Source of the DNA: Primula veris
Taxonomy: Eukaryota > Streptophyta > Magnoliopsida > Ericales > Primulaceae
Direction: 5' to 3'
NCBI GenBank assembly: GCA_963682055.1
Contig: OY821749.1
Span: forward strand, 1,600,336 to 1,664,335
Length of the DNA stretch: 64,000 bases
A model generated the notes under the pieces. The model ran no database searches. It saw nothing but the letters and a program-made list of their open reading frames with translations, and was not told where the DNA came from. Shown here one piece after another: positions 42,877-54,500 of the stretch; position 1 is the first letter of the stretch; every line of letters starts with the position of its first letter. The translations under genes and the position numbers were made by a program.

Positions 42877-45800
42877 CTCCCCCTTTGGACGTCTTGAATT
42901 CTTCGTCTTCATGCAGTCGATCTGAGTCGAGTTCATTCGCAGTGCTAAACACATAAAAAACCTTAGGGACGGAAAACCCAGTGTGGGACAAAACCGGTAC
43001 CTAGGAGAAACTGTGTAGCCGAATGATATAGACCGAAATTCTATGTAATTAACTAACCACAAAACAGTGTGCCTCATCAAAACCTTGTCGGAGCAAACCC
43101 AATGGGAAAATCTCTGATCGAAGGAAAAAGAGTGCAACAGTGGTAGTAGTAGGGGATCAACCACAAAACAGGTGCCTCATCAAAACCTTGCTAGAGTAAA
43201 CCCAGTGGGAAAAAGCTCTAGTCGAAGGACAAAAGAGTACACAGTGGTAAGAAGTATACAACCGGATACTCCCCCTAATTTCGGCAATCTTAAGTGAGAT
43301 ATGATGGGAACGTGTCTCGCTAAAAACCTTGCCAAGGAAAACCCAGTGAAAAAAAAAACCTTGGTCTAAGGACAAAAAGAGTACACGGGCATGCGACTGG
43401 ATGCTCCCCCTCACTTGCACACAACAGGGTGCGAGAATTTCGACTAAGTAGTATTTAGTACAATAAGCATTCATCTGGATGCTCCCCCTCACTTGCACAC
43501 GACTGGGTGCAAAGATTTCATATTCCAAGAAAGAGTACGAGCATTCGACTGGATGCCTCATTTACTTACATACGACTGGATGCAAGAAAATCTAACGTGG
43601 AATAGAACGAGCATTCAACTGGATGCTCTTAAACTTCATTTGTGAAGATTAATTTCGGCGAGAAATGCTAAATAGCATAATGTAGTCATGTCTCTCTTGA
43701 TCAATAACAACAAGTTGTCTTCTATGACAAGTGTTTTATATGGATCGTGAGACAGAACATATGTAATTCAAATATGACTAATACTAGCTCGAAGCCATAT
43801 ACACTCTCTAGTCGTCTCATAGAGCACGAATAGATCAGAGTGATTCACTTGGAGTCATTCCAAGACCTCCAAGATGTCGCCTTATTCCTAATGGTAAAGA
43901 CATACCATGTTAGGAATATCCCTTATGCGGGTCTGATAAGTAACCAGCATCGGTATAACCGAAAAAAGGGTTGCGTTAATTCGAGTATCGAAGGGGGTAG
44001 GTACACTCGATGACGCAAATGGGATAAACTAGCCCACTTCCAAAATTACCATAAGGTAAGGGAATGTGTCTTTAGTGTCATTTCGATGGCAGCGTGTTAG
44101 CGCGATGTTGTGTCGAGCTATACCATTCACAACAGACGAGATGTTCGTCCTAGCACATTAGACCAAGTACAATGATGCGCTTATTGTACTTAGATATGAA
44201 CATTATGGTTCAATATCTCTTCATCGTCTCATCAGGGACGGACTGGGTCTATATCAATGTCTAGTGATCGAACGATCATGGGAGAATCTGACGACTTAGC
44301 GTCATGATGACTAAAACGTCATAACACCTTCTGGGTGTAGTCTGAATCATGGACTTAGATTCAATATTTACGGGACTCAATCATCAGGTTGAGTCACTAC
44401 CGTGTCTTCCCAAGATCCTTCATCTCGAAGGCAAATCCAAAAATGGATCGCGTAATAAAACACGCAAGGGCATAATACTTGTTCAAGTATCCCAAGCTAA
44501 TCAAGTACTCACTTAGGCGGTATACCACATCCGCTCGGATTATATTAATCCATATAGTGAACGTCTCAGTCAATTGAGATCGTGTTCCGTGGTCAGAAAC
44601 TACTTGATTTAAGCACATGAAGTCACACAGGGACCTTCATCTATATCTCTTTGTCTAAATCCACATAGAGATAAAACCGTGACCACATTCATGGCTGCAT
44701 ACTCAGTTTTTCGGAAACTACTAAACTGGTAAAGTAGGGGACTGTTATAATGTCCATTACGAGGAAATCAACCATCTCGTAATCAATTCCAAGGTGTGAG
44801 AGAAGCCTTGCGCTACTAGGCGAGCATTCTACAATCTCATTATTCTCATCACTTTTCCTTACGAATAACCAAATAAACGAACTCGTTTAACATTGGTGGT
44901 GTTGGAACTACAGGTCCGAACACACTTTCGCTAAGGAGTCTACTTGGATTGCAAGTTTCCATTAGTACAGTCTATTCTACGTTGACTTCAGGCAACGGTA
45001 CATGGTTCTCTGTCATAATTTGTTCATATTACCAGTCGTCACCGAATATATGAACAAGTAATCAATGAAAGTCTCGTTTCGCTTCAATATCGTCTAAGAT
45101 ATCATGATCGACAGATATTTCGAGATTCTTAGGATGAGGAGGAAATCACATATCTCCTTGATCCTTTATAATCTCGTGCAACAAACGAGTTTCAGTTCAC
45201 CACCTCTGGGGCTGAACGAATTAAGAACCGGTCAACTTTCTCATATCTTGGGAAGGACGACAGACTGACAGCCGACGACAGCGTCCTTTGCTTGGCGGGT
45301 TCGGCCAAAGCAACGTGTTACGACAGGAACACGGCGTCCGACAGGGACGTCTATCCTTGCAAGCATTTTGCAGCAGGTATAAATGATCTCGTGACATCTC
45401 ATAAAGTCATTAAATGCGTCTGGCATTTAGTTAGACTTGAGGGAGTCTATGCACTTACTTATCACTAAGTGCAGTTTTGAGGATCAAGCTAAGACTGAGT
45501 GGGTTATGCCACGTTACTTCACGTCGTTTCTTATCAACGGTAACGTGCAAATCTCCCCCTAACGACGGGGAGAACAGTCTTAGCGATGTCACTTTCGCAT
45601 ATCATGCGGTAAAGAGATCGCTTGCCAAGGTTACTCTATCAAATGATAGGTATGGGATTCATAATCGACTTATGTCCCCTTCAGAGGTCCATATTTTGAA
45701 CGCTATAGCGGCTCAATCAAAATATTAATTAAGCACTCCAAACACACGTTAATATGAGACTTCTGGCTCATAACCAGTAACCAGCTGGTACGCATATGGT

Positions 45801-48800
45801 GTTTGAGTGTCTATGGGCCTCATAACGGACCAATGCAGCAAAATAGCATAACCCCACACAGAAATATAAATCTTGGTGCGCAAGACCAAGAAATGCGGGC
45901 AATCATTTGCAGTCGCATCATCAAACTTTCCGTGAGTCCATTTGGGTCTGAACATAATCAACAGGATGTTCAATTTCAATTTCCAAACTCTAGTAATTGA
46001 AATCGAAATTTCGACTATTACTCTTCGGAATTATCAAATCAACTAGACTTTTCAGGATAATCCGGATCATGAGCCATCAACTTAATGATAGGGCTAAAAG
46101 TTTGGAAAGTGCTGCATTTATGTGGACAACATTAAAATGTGACCAAATTGTCGATGCATCAACCATAACCATTTATATTTATGGTCCGTCTTATGGTTGG
46201 ATAAGTCCACAATAACTCCTTCAATTCTTTACAAGAATTCTACGAGTTCATTTCGTGATCTTTACACATACTAGTCTTTCAAAGTGAGCATTAATGGCAT
46301 GAATTTCGGATTAATCGCGAAATATATTCTCATAGAGAATCCAAATGCGATGCGATTATAAATCAAGCATCGTCTTTTGACCCGGGAATATCTCATCCAG
46401 TCAATGCCACAATATCAAAATGCTCTAATCAATCGACGACAGGCGAATGAGAGTATAGACAATCATGTCTTAGCATCTAAATCATTTATCATTCGACGAC
46501 AGGCGAAATGATAAGGTAACTTTAAATACTTTAAAAATGTGGTAGCAACCACTTGAAAGACATTTCAACTCCTCTAAAATACGTTTTTGATCGTATTGAA
46601 TGGAGGCTATGTAAAGAAATTTAATTATTTCATGAGCTATTACCAGGTAACACTGGTTTTCTCGAATATTTTATAACTCAACAAGGTACGGCAGGACCTA
46701 CATGAGTATAAGACCTCATACTTGACAAATCAATTTGGTTTTACCAAAGATTTCGATTTTGGAACGACAGGTCCATAATCATTGTCACAAAGGACTCTTT
46801 TAGGCAAGTAGTTGGTGAAATTATGTGGTACACTGTTACCCACTATTTCCAAAAAAAACAACTATCCCATAAGTATTGCCTAAAATTTCATAATTTAAAG
46901 TTTGGTCACATTTGTCAAAGGAATTTGCTCAAAACACTTTAAATTATTTCGAGAAATTTCGTAAACAGGCAAACCATAATCCAAAAGTATGTCCAAATGG
47001 AAAAATCATATTCGAAATGGAAAAACATAATCCAGATGAGCGAAAAATGGCTCAATGATTTATCAAAATCAATAAAGAAAGGTATCAAACTCATTTGAGC
47101 CACAAAACTGGGGGTCTCAAGAGTTTCCTTTCAGTTAGCTTTAACCACATTAGCATCGGTTTTTTCACTTTTGTAATAGTTTTGAACTATTTAAGGAGTA
47201 ACCGTGCATGACCTTTGTCTTTATAGCATAGAGTTGCCTCATTGAGCATTATCTCTTGCTTTGTGACAACGTGCCATATTGTTCCTTTCAATTACTGTCT
47301 TGGAGCCACAGGTTTTCGATTTTGACGATTGTCTAAAATCTCGCTTGGCTAGGCGATTCATCGGGATCGCGACAGTTCGAGGCAAATAACACTTGTCTCG
47401 ATTCTCGATTCGTGAAAAAAATATACACGAAGAGCATTAATATCAGGCAAACAATTCGCCATTGACCCAATAGGATTAAAACTACTCACCGGGGTAATTT
47501 TCTTATCCAATAACAGATGGGTGATAAAGGAACATGGTGAATATAAATTCACGATACTGCTTATGGAATACAATTTCCAAGCTAGTATTTTGGTGAATGA
47601 TAGCTTCAATATGTCAGTTTCAGACATTTGTTCACCATAGACGTCATCACGTCTCAAATGTGGCGGCGGAATAAAATCAACGCCTTAGCATTCATCCTGA
47701 TGGTAACAACAAACTCGTGTTTTACTCATCAAGGATGGCATCCAAAAAAATTTTGGGCATCACATTTTCACACATCAGGGTGAGTAACATGTGGTGACGG
47801 ATTAAAATCAACGTTTAAACGGTCATTTCGCAAGTATGTTTTTACGATTTTTCTCATCATAGATGGCATCCAACATGTGTTGGGAGTTCTGGATTATTTA
47901 TCATATAAAACGACTGGTTTATATGTTTATGGTTTGCACAAGCACAAACTTTTTTCCGAAACGACAGGTTCGAAAACATTAGTTTTGCTTCTCATGTGAA
48001 TCGGTTCTCATTGATCGAACGACGGGTCGATACTGAAACACCAATTCGGCGAAACATACATCACTATATAAACACACTCGGGGAAATTATTATTTAGTCA
48101 ACCCCTTTCGGTAGCTCTATTTGAACACGACCAGGAAAGACGGTGAGGGGGGTGGGCACGAATGCCTCTTAAAAACCGACCTCATTAGGATATCGACTTC
48201 CGCCTATATCTTTCCTAGACATCGTATCCAAATAGGTGAGCCTATTTAGGAAAGGTTCATAATTTTTCCAACTTAAATGTGAATATATATGATTTCGCAA
48301 TTCTACCATTCATGGCAATAAATAACAGGTATATCTTTTCTAGATAACCACATATATACAAGGCAGTATAAAATATATTCATGATATATATCTAATCATG
48401 CAGTAGATTTGGTGATAAACTAAATCAATTCAGGATTATCAATCACACAAATTATATCATACCAAATCAAATCAAATCAATTAACTGCCATATGGTATAT
48501 TTATATCTATGGTAATATCAAAAGATATGTTGATTATACTAATAAGATATCAATCAATTATCTACGGTTTATTGCCATATAAGTAATTCTATACATGGTA
48601 GTTCTAACATGCAAGCAAGCAATATATTTTTAATTACCAATCAATTCTATATATGGTAAAAAAATATTTTAACATGCAAAAGGTTAAATTTACATGGAAA
48701 CATATCAATTTATTCAATTAACATGCAATTTTTATTCGCTTGCCTTTTAATAAAAAAAATTTATATGCATGTGTGTGTATATTTACCAAATATTATAACT

Positions 48801-49406
48801 TATCAACCATATGTACTGTTTTCGTATAAGTATTATATTACAGGACCATGCGTGTAATTACAGCAAACTATATATCTATTTTACAGCATTATTACATATA
48901 CAGTCCAGAATTTCAGACAAGTTTCAGTGTAGTCTCTAAGTTTTAAACAAAAACAGTTTTAATACTACATGTTTTATCAACTACATATGTACACAAATCA
49001 TAACAATATATATATTTGTACCAAGGAGTCACGTAGCAATATTATATGAATATTAGTTCTATTCATTCAGTGACTTATATGTGATGGTTAGTAGTACATG
49101 CGTATTGATTTGCATAACAGTGATATATTATCATAACAAAATCTCATAGCTTTATAAGCAGTGAACATATAAGCACGTAAATTATATGGTTGTTAACCTA
49201 CAAATTTATGCAATGCATACACAGACGCTAAACATGCGGTTATAATGCTACCAGACAAAAATTAGGTTTTGAAAAACCATGTACCTTCCGCACGGTATGT
49301 TGGTGAAGATCGATATAACAATAACCTAATAAAACCCGGATAAACCTCAAGGTTTATTGAATCTAGAATTCGTACTTCGATCTCCGAGAGCAAAGTGCTG
49401 ATAACG

Positions 49407-49608
49407 TGCTGTAATACAACTATTAGCTATATATTTAGGGAGACAGAAGTAGAGAGAGGGGAGAACAGTATCGTCTTTATTAATGAATGAATATGAATGG
49501 ATGTCAAATACAAGACCCCTAGCCCTCTTTATATAGATAGAGGGTTAGGGTTACAAGCCCATCTGGACCCATTAAGTAAAAGCCCAAGAGTCCAATAATC
49601 TTACAACA
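49407..49608 (-). repeat. 5' LTR of the second element
   Basis: 202 bp, apparently identical to 42675-42876, followed by the second AAGTT. Confidence 0.9.
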
Positions 49609-49613
49609 AAGTT

Positions 49614-50195
49614 AAAATTATCTTGTATGAACGTAAGTTAATGAGTGTTTTTTTTTTGTTTATTTAACAATAGTTATCTAGCCAAATTTATTAGGTGTAA
49701 TAAAAAGATTCCAGGTGACCAACACGAAACTCCATAAGCATTATTTTTCAAAACTTTTTATGAGAACGAAATGTTGTGTGGAAAATGTATGTTTTTATTG
49801 AAGATTACACGAGACTACAAATTTGGAATGCACTCGTATCAATTATGTTGGGTTTCATATTAAATTACTTATTGTGAAACTAACTGTAATTTTGATCGGT
49901 AAATAATTCCAATTCAAATTCCAAAAATAAATTTTCAAATATTATCTTATAGTTAGACGATAACAATCAATCTGATATCATTTCTTGCAATTTCAATTAT
50001 CAAAGTAGTAGTATGAAAATTGTTCCCTAATTTCAAGAACATTACATCGCTACTGAATATTTATGCCAGAGACCTCCCGAACCTTAATTATGCCAGTTAC
50101 GTTAAACCTATTTAAAGTAATATATTTGGAACCGAAAAAAATTATTCATTTAGTGAGTTTATTAATTTATCGATAAATGAATATTTATTATTTTA
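49614..50195. other. AT-rich intergenic
   Basis: No gene seen. About 49868-49905 has GTGAAACTAACTGTAATTTT followed by GATCGG, a fragment of the GAAACTACGTG MITE family. Confidence 0.4.
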
Positions 50196-50509
50196 GATGA
50201 AGATATCCAAGAATTATATAATGTCATTTCTAATTTACGATATAGAAATGTGATGGATGTGAAACATATTTTGAACTATCCTAACGAGAATGATGCAGTT
50301 ATGGAATCACCTACAGACGAATAAATTATTCAATCGGTAATGAACAATGATGATGAAAATGATCTGGAACCAGATGATAGTAGCGTTATCCCAAATGTGT
50401 CGTCAAATGAGCCATTTTAGAAATTATACAAGCTTTACAAAAAGTCAAGGATGAGATTTATTTTGGTTTAAGTGGAAAACAAAAACCAACTATAGATACA
50501 TATTTTTTT
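50196..50509 (+). pseudogene. C-terminal relic of a pogo/CENP-B-like transposase
   Basis: Conceptual translation gives LNYPNENDAVMESPTDE, a stop, then IIQSVMNNDDENDLEPDDSS, and after a frameshift KVKDEIYFGLSGKQKPTIDT followed by YF. This order matches the acidic C-terminus and final (K)Q(x)TIDxYF of plant pogo-like (CENP-B homologue) transposases. Two in-frame stops and a frameshift show it is dead. The catalytic part is absent. Confidence 0.7.
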
Positions 50510-50924
50510 TAAAAATAATTATTGTGATAGTATTGTTGATTGATTAAAAATTTTGCTCTACATTATATATTTTTCTTTATGAAATTTAATAATAATTACT
50601 TTATATTTTCATTGGACCCTTAAAAATTCAATTTTTTTTTATTACTTAATACATTTAACGAGAATATTACTTTACTCCATTGACCCAACTCGAAACCGCA
50701 AAAAATTATTATATTAATGTTTTACCACATGGGGATAGATATAACTTTATACGCAAACTACACTTTAATATAAAGTCTCAAACTACACTCTAATATAAAG
50801 TCTACAAACACCTTGACTGCAATCAATACACTTATTTACATTTTTGGACTGTCACAATCCGAAACGTACTAGCATAATAAATATTACCTTATCAGTTTTC
50901 AATTAATTGTATTTTACGAAATTA

Positions 50925-51085
50925 TATGCAATTTTGATCATATTATAAGCTTTTAAAAATTATCGAAATGAATTTTTTTAAAACTAATTCATATAATTTA
51001 ATATTTGAAATATATGATTAAATTTAAAAAAAATTCATTTCGAATTTTGATACAATTTATTTATCGGTCAAAATTACATATAAAT
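50925..51085. mobile_element. Short MITE of the GAAACTACGTG family, diverged copy
   Basis: ACGAAATTATATGCAATTTT at the left is mirrored by AAAATTACATATAAAT at the right, with TTATCGAAATGAATTTTTTT and its mirror between. Confidence 0.55.
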
Positions 51086-51343
51086 TATATATCATTCTAT
51101 TATAATAAGTCAACTCACTTCAAATAAGTTTGCCCAATTTAGCCATTTTTTTCCCAAAAATATTCTCACACATGTACATTAATTACAATAATATAAAAAT
51201 ATAAAAAATAAAAACTAATAAAACTATTTATCCCTCTTAATAACCAAACATTCTTTTAAATGTTAAACTATGTTTTTTTTATTATTGTTTATATTATAAA
51301 TATACATATTTTCTATTTTTTTATTATATTATGCGACGCACTC

Positions 51344-51375
51344 GATTACTATATATATATATATATATATATATA
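51344..51375. repeat. (TA)n microsatellite upstream of the callose synthase gene
   Basis: About fifteen TA units, roughly 180 bases before the start codon. Confidence 0.8.
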
Positions 51376-51545
51376 ACTTATTTTTTTGTCGATATTAATA
51401 AAGTTAATTAACTTTCCACTCTCCCTTTCAAAATAAAAATAAAAATAAAAAATTAACTTTCCACATTTTTTCTCTCCCTTTTCAGTTACACGTAAAACTC
51501 AAAAAACCCACTATCTCTCTCTCTCTACACCACTCTCTCTCTACA
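51376..51545 (+). promoter_or_regulatory. Promoter-proximal region and CT-rich leader of the callose synthase gene
   Basis: Pyrimidine-rich sequence with two CTCTCTCT stretches directly before the ATG, a common plant 5' UTR feature. No definite TATA box was chosen because the (TA)n tract confuses it. Confidence 0.4.
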
Positions 51546-54500
51546 ATGTCCACCACGCGCCCTCACGGCGGCGCGTGGACACCACTTTCCGAACAAAAAC
51601 CCTTCAACATAATCCCAATCCACACTTTATTAACCGACCACCCCTCTCTTAGGTACCCGGAGGTTCGTGCAGTCGCCTCGGCCCTCCTCTCTTCCTCCCT
51701 CTACGACCTCCGTAAACCGCCTTTTGTTACTTGGTTACCTCACTACGACCTTCTCGACTGGCTCCGACTCTTCTTCGGGTAATTTAACCATCCCCTAACC
51801 GAAACACTTTTGTTTCCATTTTAGGATCAGTGTTTTAGAAAGCGGAATCTTAGCTAACGTGTTTTTGTGTTTTCGTTACGAGATAGTGTGGCGGAAAAGG
51901 AGAGCTTTTTAAAGCTTTGAATTGATCTTTAATCGAGCTTATTTTACTACGAAGCTAACTTTTTAAAAAGCGAAATCTTAGCTAAAACGTTTTTTGTGTG
52001 TTTTTGTAAGAGATATACTAAATGCGTTAAAAACATAAGCTTTTAGTGTCCTAGAAAGCGGAAAAAGAAGCTTTGAATCGAGCTTTTTTTTTACTATGAA
52101 GCTAGCTTTTTAAAAAGCGAAATCTTATCTAAAGCGTTTTTTGTGTTTTTGTAAGAGATATGCTAAAAGCGTGAAAAACGTAAGCTTTTAGAGGCCTATA
52201 AAGCGGAAACGCGAGCTTTTTAAAGCTTTGAATTGAGCTTTTATCGAGCTTTGAATCGAGTTTTTTTTTACACTACGAAGCTAGCTTTTTAAAAAGCGAA
52301 ATCTTATCTAAAGCGTTTTTTGTGTTTTTGTAAGAGATATGCTAAAAGCGTGAAAAACGTAAGCTTTTAGAGGCCTATAAAGCGGAAACGCGAGCTTTTT
52401 AAAGCTTTGAATTGTGCTTTTATCGACCTTTGAATCGAGCGTTTTGACTACGAAGCTAGCTTTTTAAAAAGCGAAATCTTAGTTAAAGCGTTTTTTTGTA
52501 TTTTTGTAAGAGATATGCTAAAAGCGTGAAAAACGTAAGCTTTTAGAGGCCCAGAAAGCGGAAATGCGAGCTTTTTAAAGCTTTGAATCGAGCTTTTATC
52601 GAGCTTTGAATCGAGCTTTTTTTTTACTACGAAGCTAGCTTTTTAAAAAGCGAAATCTTATCTAAAGCGTTTTTTGTGTTTTTGTAAGAGATATGCTAAA
52701 AGCGTGAAAAACGTAAGCTTTTAGAGGCCTATAAAGCGGAAACGCGAGCTTTTTAAAGCTTTGAATTGTGCTTTTATCGACCTTTGAATCGAGCGTTTTG
52801 ACTACGAAGCTAGCTTTTTAAAAAGCGAAATCTTAGCTAAAGCATTTTTTTGTGTTTTTGTAGAGATGCTAAAAGCGTGAAAAACGTAAGCTTTTAGAGG
52901 CATAAAAAGCGGGAAACTTGAGCTTTTTAAGCCTTTTATAAGCTTTGAATTGAGCTTTTATCGAGCTTTTTTTACTACGTTTCTAGCTTTTTAAAACAGA
53001 GCTATGAACCCGGGGCACTATTTTCGTGGGTGTGCCAACCAATCATATTTGTCAGTTTATATTTTGAATTAATTTTAGTGCAGTTATTTTTTAGGTTACT
53101 TAATAGTGTTTCTGAACTAAGAGAGAGTAGATATGAATATGTACAGAATATACTGTTTTATTTAGATTCTCTAAAACCCTAGGAAAAAAAACTGATGTTT
53201 TTCAGACTATCTCATGTCATGGGGGCGAAGCCAGGAATGGTTTATGCGGGGTGCCAAAATTTACGTAAACTGCTAAATGAAGTGAACGAATAAATGAGGG
53301 GTGCCAAATCATCGTTTTAAACATATTTTAGGCTCTGTTTGGTTGGCCGGAAATTTTTGACTAGTGAAAATATTTGTTGAAAATTGCTTTCATGGAAATT
53401 TCTTAACTAAGTACGTGTTTGGCATCGGCTTTTGTAGTAAAAAATTGCTTCTATAATGAGATTTTTTTTGCTTAAAATAAGTCACTCATAGCTTTTTTTA
53501 CCTATAAATGACTTTAACTTATTTTTGTTGATAAGTCATTTTTCACTTATTTTGGTGAATCGGAAATATACTATTTCTCATTGTCCCTGGTTTGTACCTA
53601 GAGCTTCCGCCCTGGTCGTGGCATAATCTTGCTTCTTGTTCTTATCTCTTTATTATCTTCATATTTACTACAGTTGGGTTTTACTTTTTTTTTAATTTTC
53701 ATTTTCTTTGTCAAAATTATTTCTTTTCTGCAGCTTCCAGGGCGACAACGTCGCCAATCAGAGGGAACATTTGGTGCTCCACCTGGCGAACGCGCAGATG
53801 AGGCTCGTCCCCCCTCCCTCTAACCTCGATATGCTCTCGCCGAAGGTTTTGAGGGAGTTTAGAAGGAAGCTGGTGGGGAATTATGTTAAGTGGGCGTCAT
53901 TTTTGGGGCTACGGAGTAACTTGCTACTTTCTCACCGCCGCGACGCTGACCTGATACGGAGAGAGCTTCTGTATGTCTGCCTCTATTTGCTCGTCTGGGG
54001 CGAAGCTGGGAACCTCAGGTACAGGATTATCAGTCTTTATCTGGATTTTATGTCGTATTAGGCTAGTCATTTGTTAGTGCTGGACTATGTCAGTTATTAC
54101 ATAACCGTATTTACGTTATTAGTCTTTTTTTTTTGGAAATTACGTTATTATTCCTTCGTAGTAATATTTATGCCCGCTGTTGATGAGACTTGCTGTTCCG
54201 GGATCATTAGTGTCTTTTATCTATTGTTTATATCCCGTTAGGGCAGTCACTAGTCAGTTATTAGTGTTGGAACATGTCAATTATTATATTATTTACGTTA
54301 TTAGTCCTAATATTTTTAGAGAATCTAATTTCTTCGTGAGCTTCTGTACTCATGTCTTTATCTACTCGTCTGGGGCGAAGCTGGGAACCACAGGTTGACG
54401 AGACCTGCTATTATTAATGTATTTATCTGTACTTTATATCCTAATATGCTAGTCATTGATTAGTGTTGGACTATGTCAGTTATTATATTATGTACGTTAT

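Larger units (their letters stand above)
42675..49608 (-). mobile_element. Second LTR element (Copia-derived) with decayed interior
   Basis: 6,934 bp between AAGTT duplications, with 202-bp LTRs starting TGCTGTAATAC and ending TTACAACA. On the minus strand the right LTR is followed by CGTTATCAGCAC, a leader sequence often seen after Copia LTRs, and the left LTR is preceded by the purine tract CCAAAGGGGGAGTG. The interior has no long frame. Short matches to Copia pol survive on the minus strand: FEMKDLGKT (RT, about 44400) and an RNase H-like GYTDAGYLSDP (about 43935). The interior looks shuffled and full of stops. Near the 3' LTR, three repeats of the AAACCTTG...CCCAGTGGGAAAA type (about 43075-43380) are typical of Copia 3' regions. 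Confidence 0.82.

Noticed and set aside
42787..43561. Minus-strand frames of 125 and 134 codons in the second LTR element
   Set aside because: They lie in the repeated 3' non-coding region of a Copia element and contain no domain.
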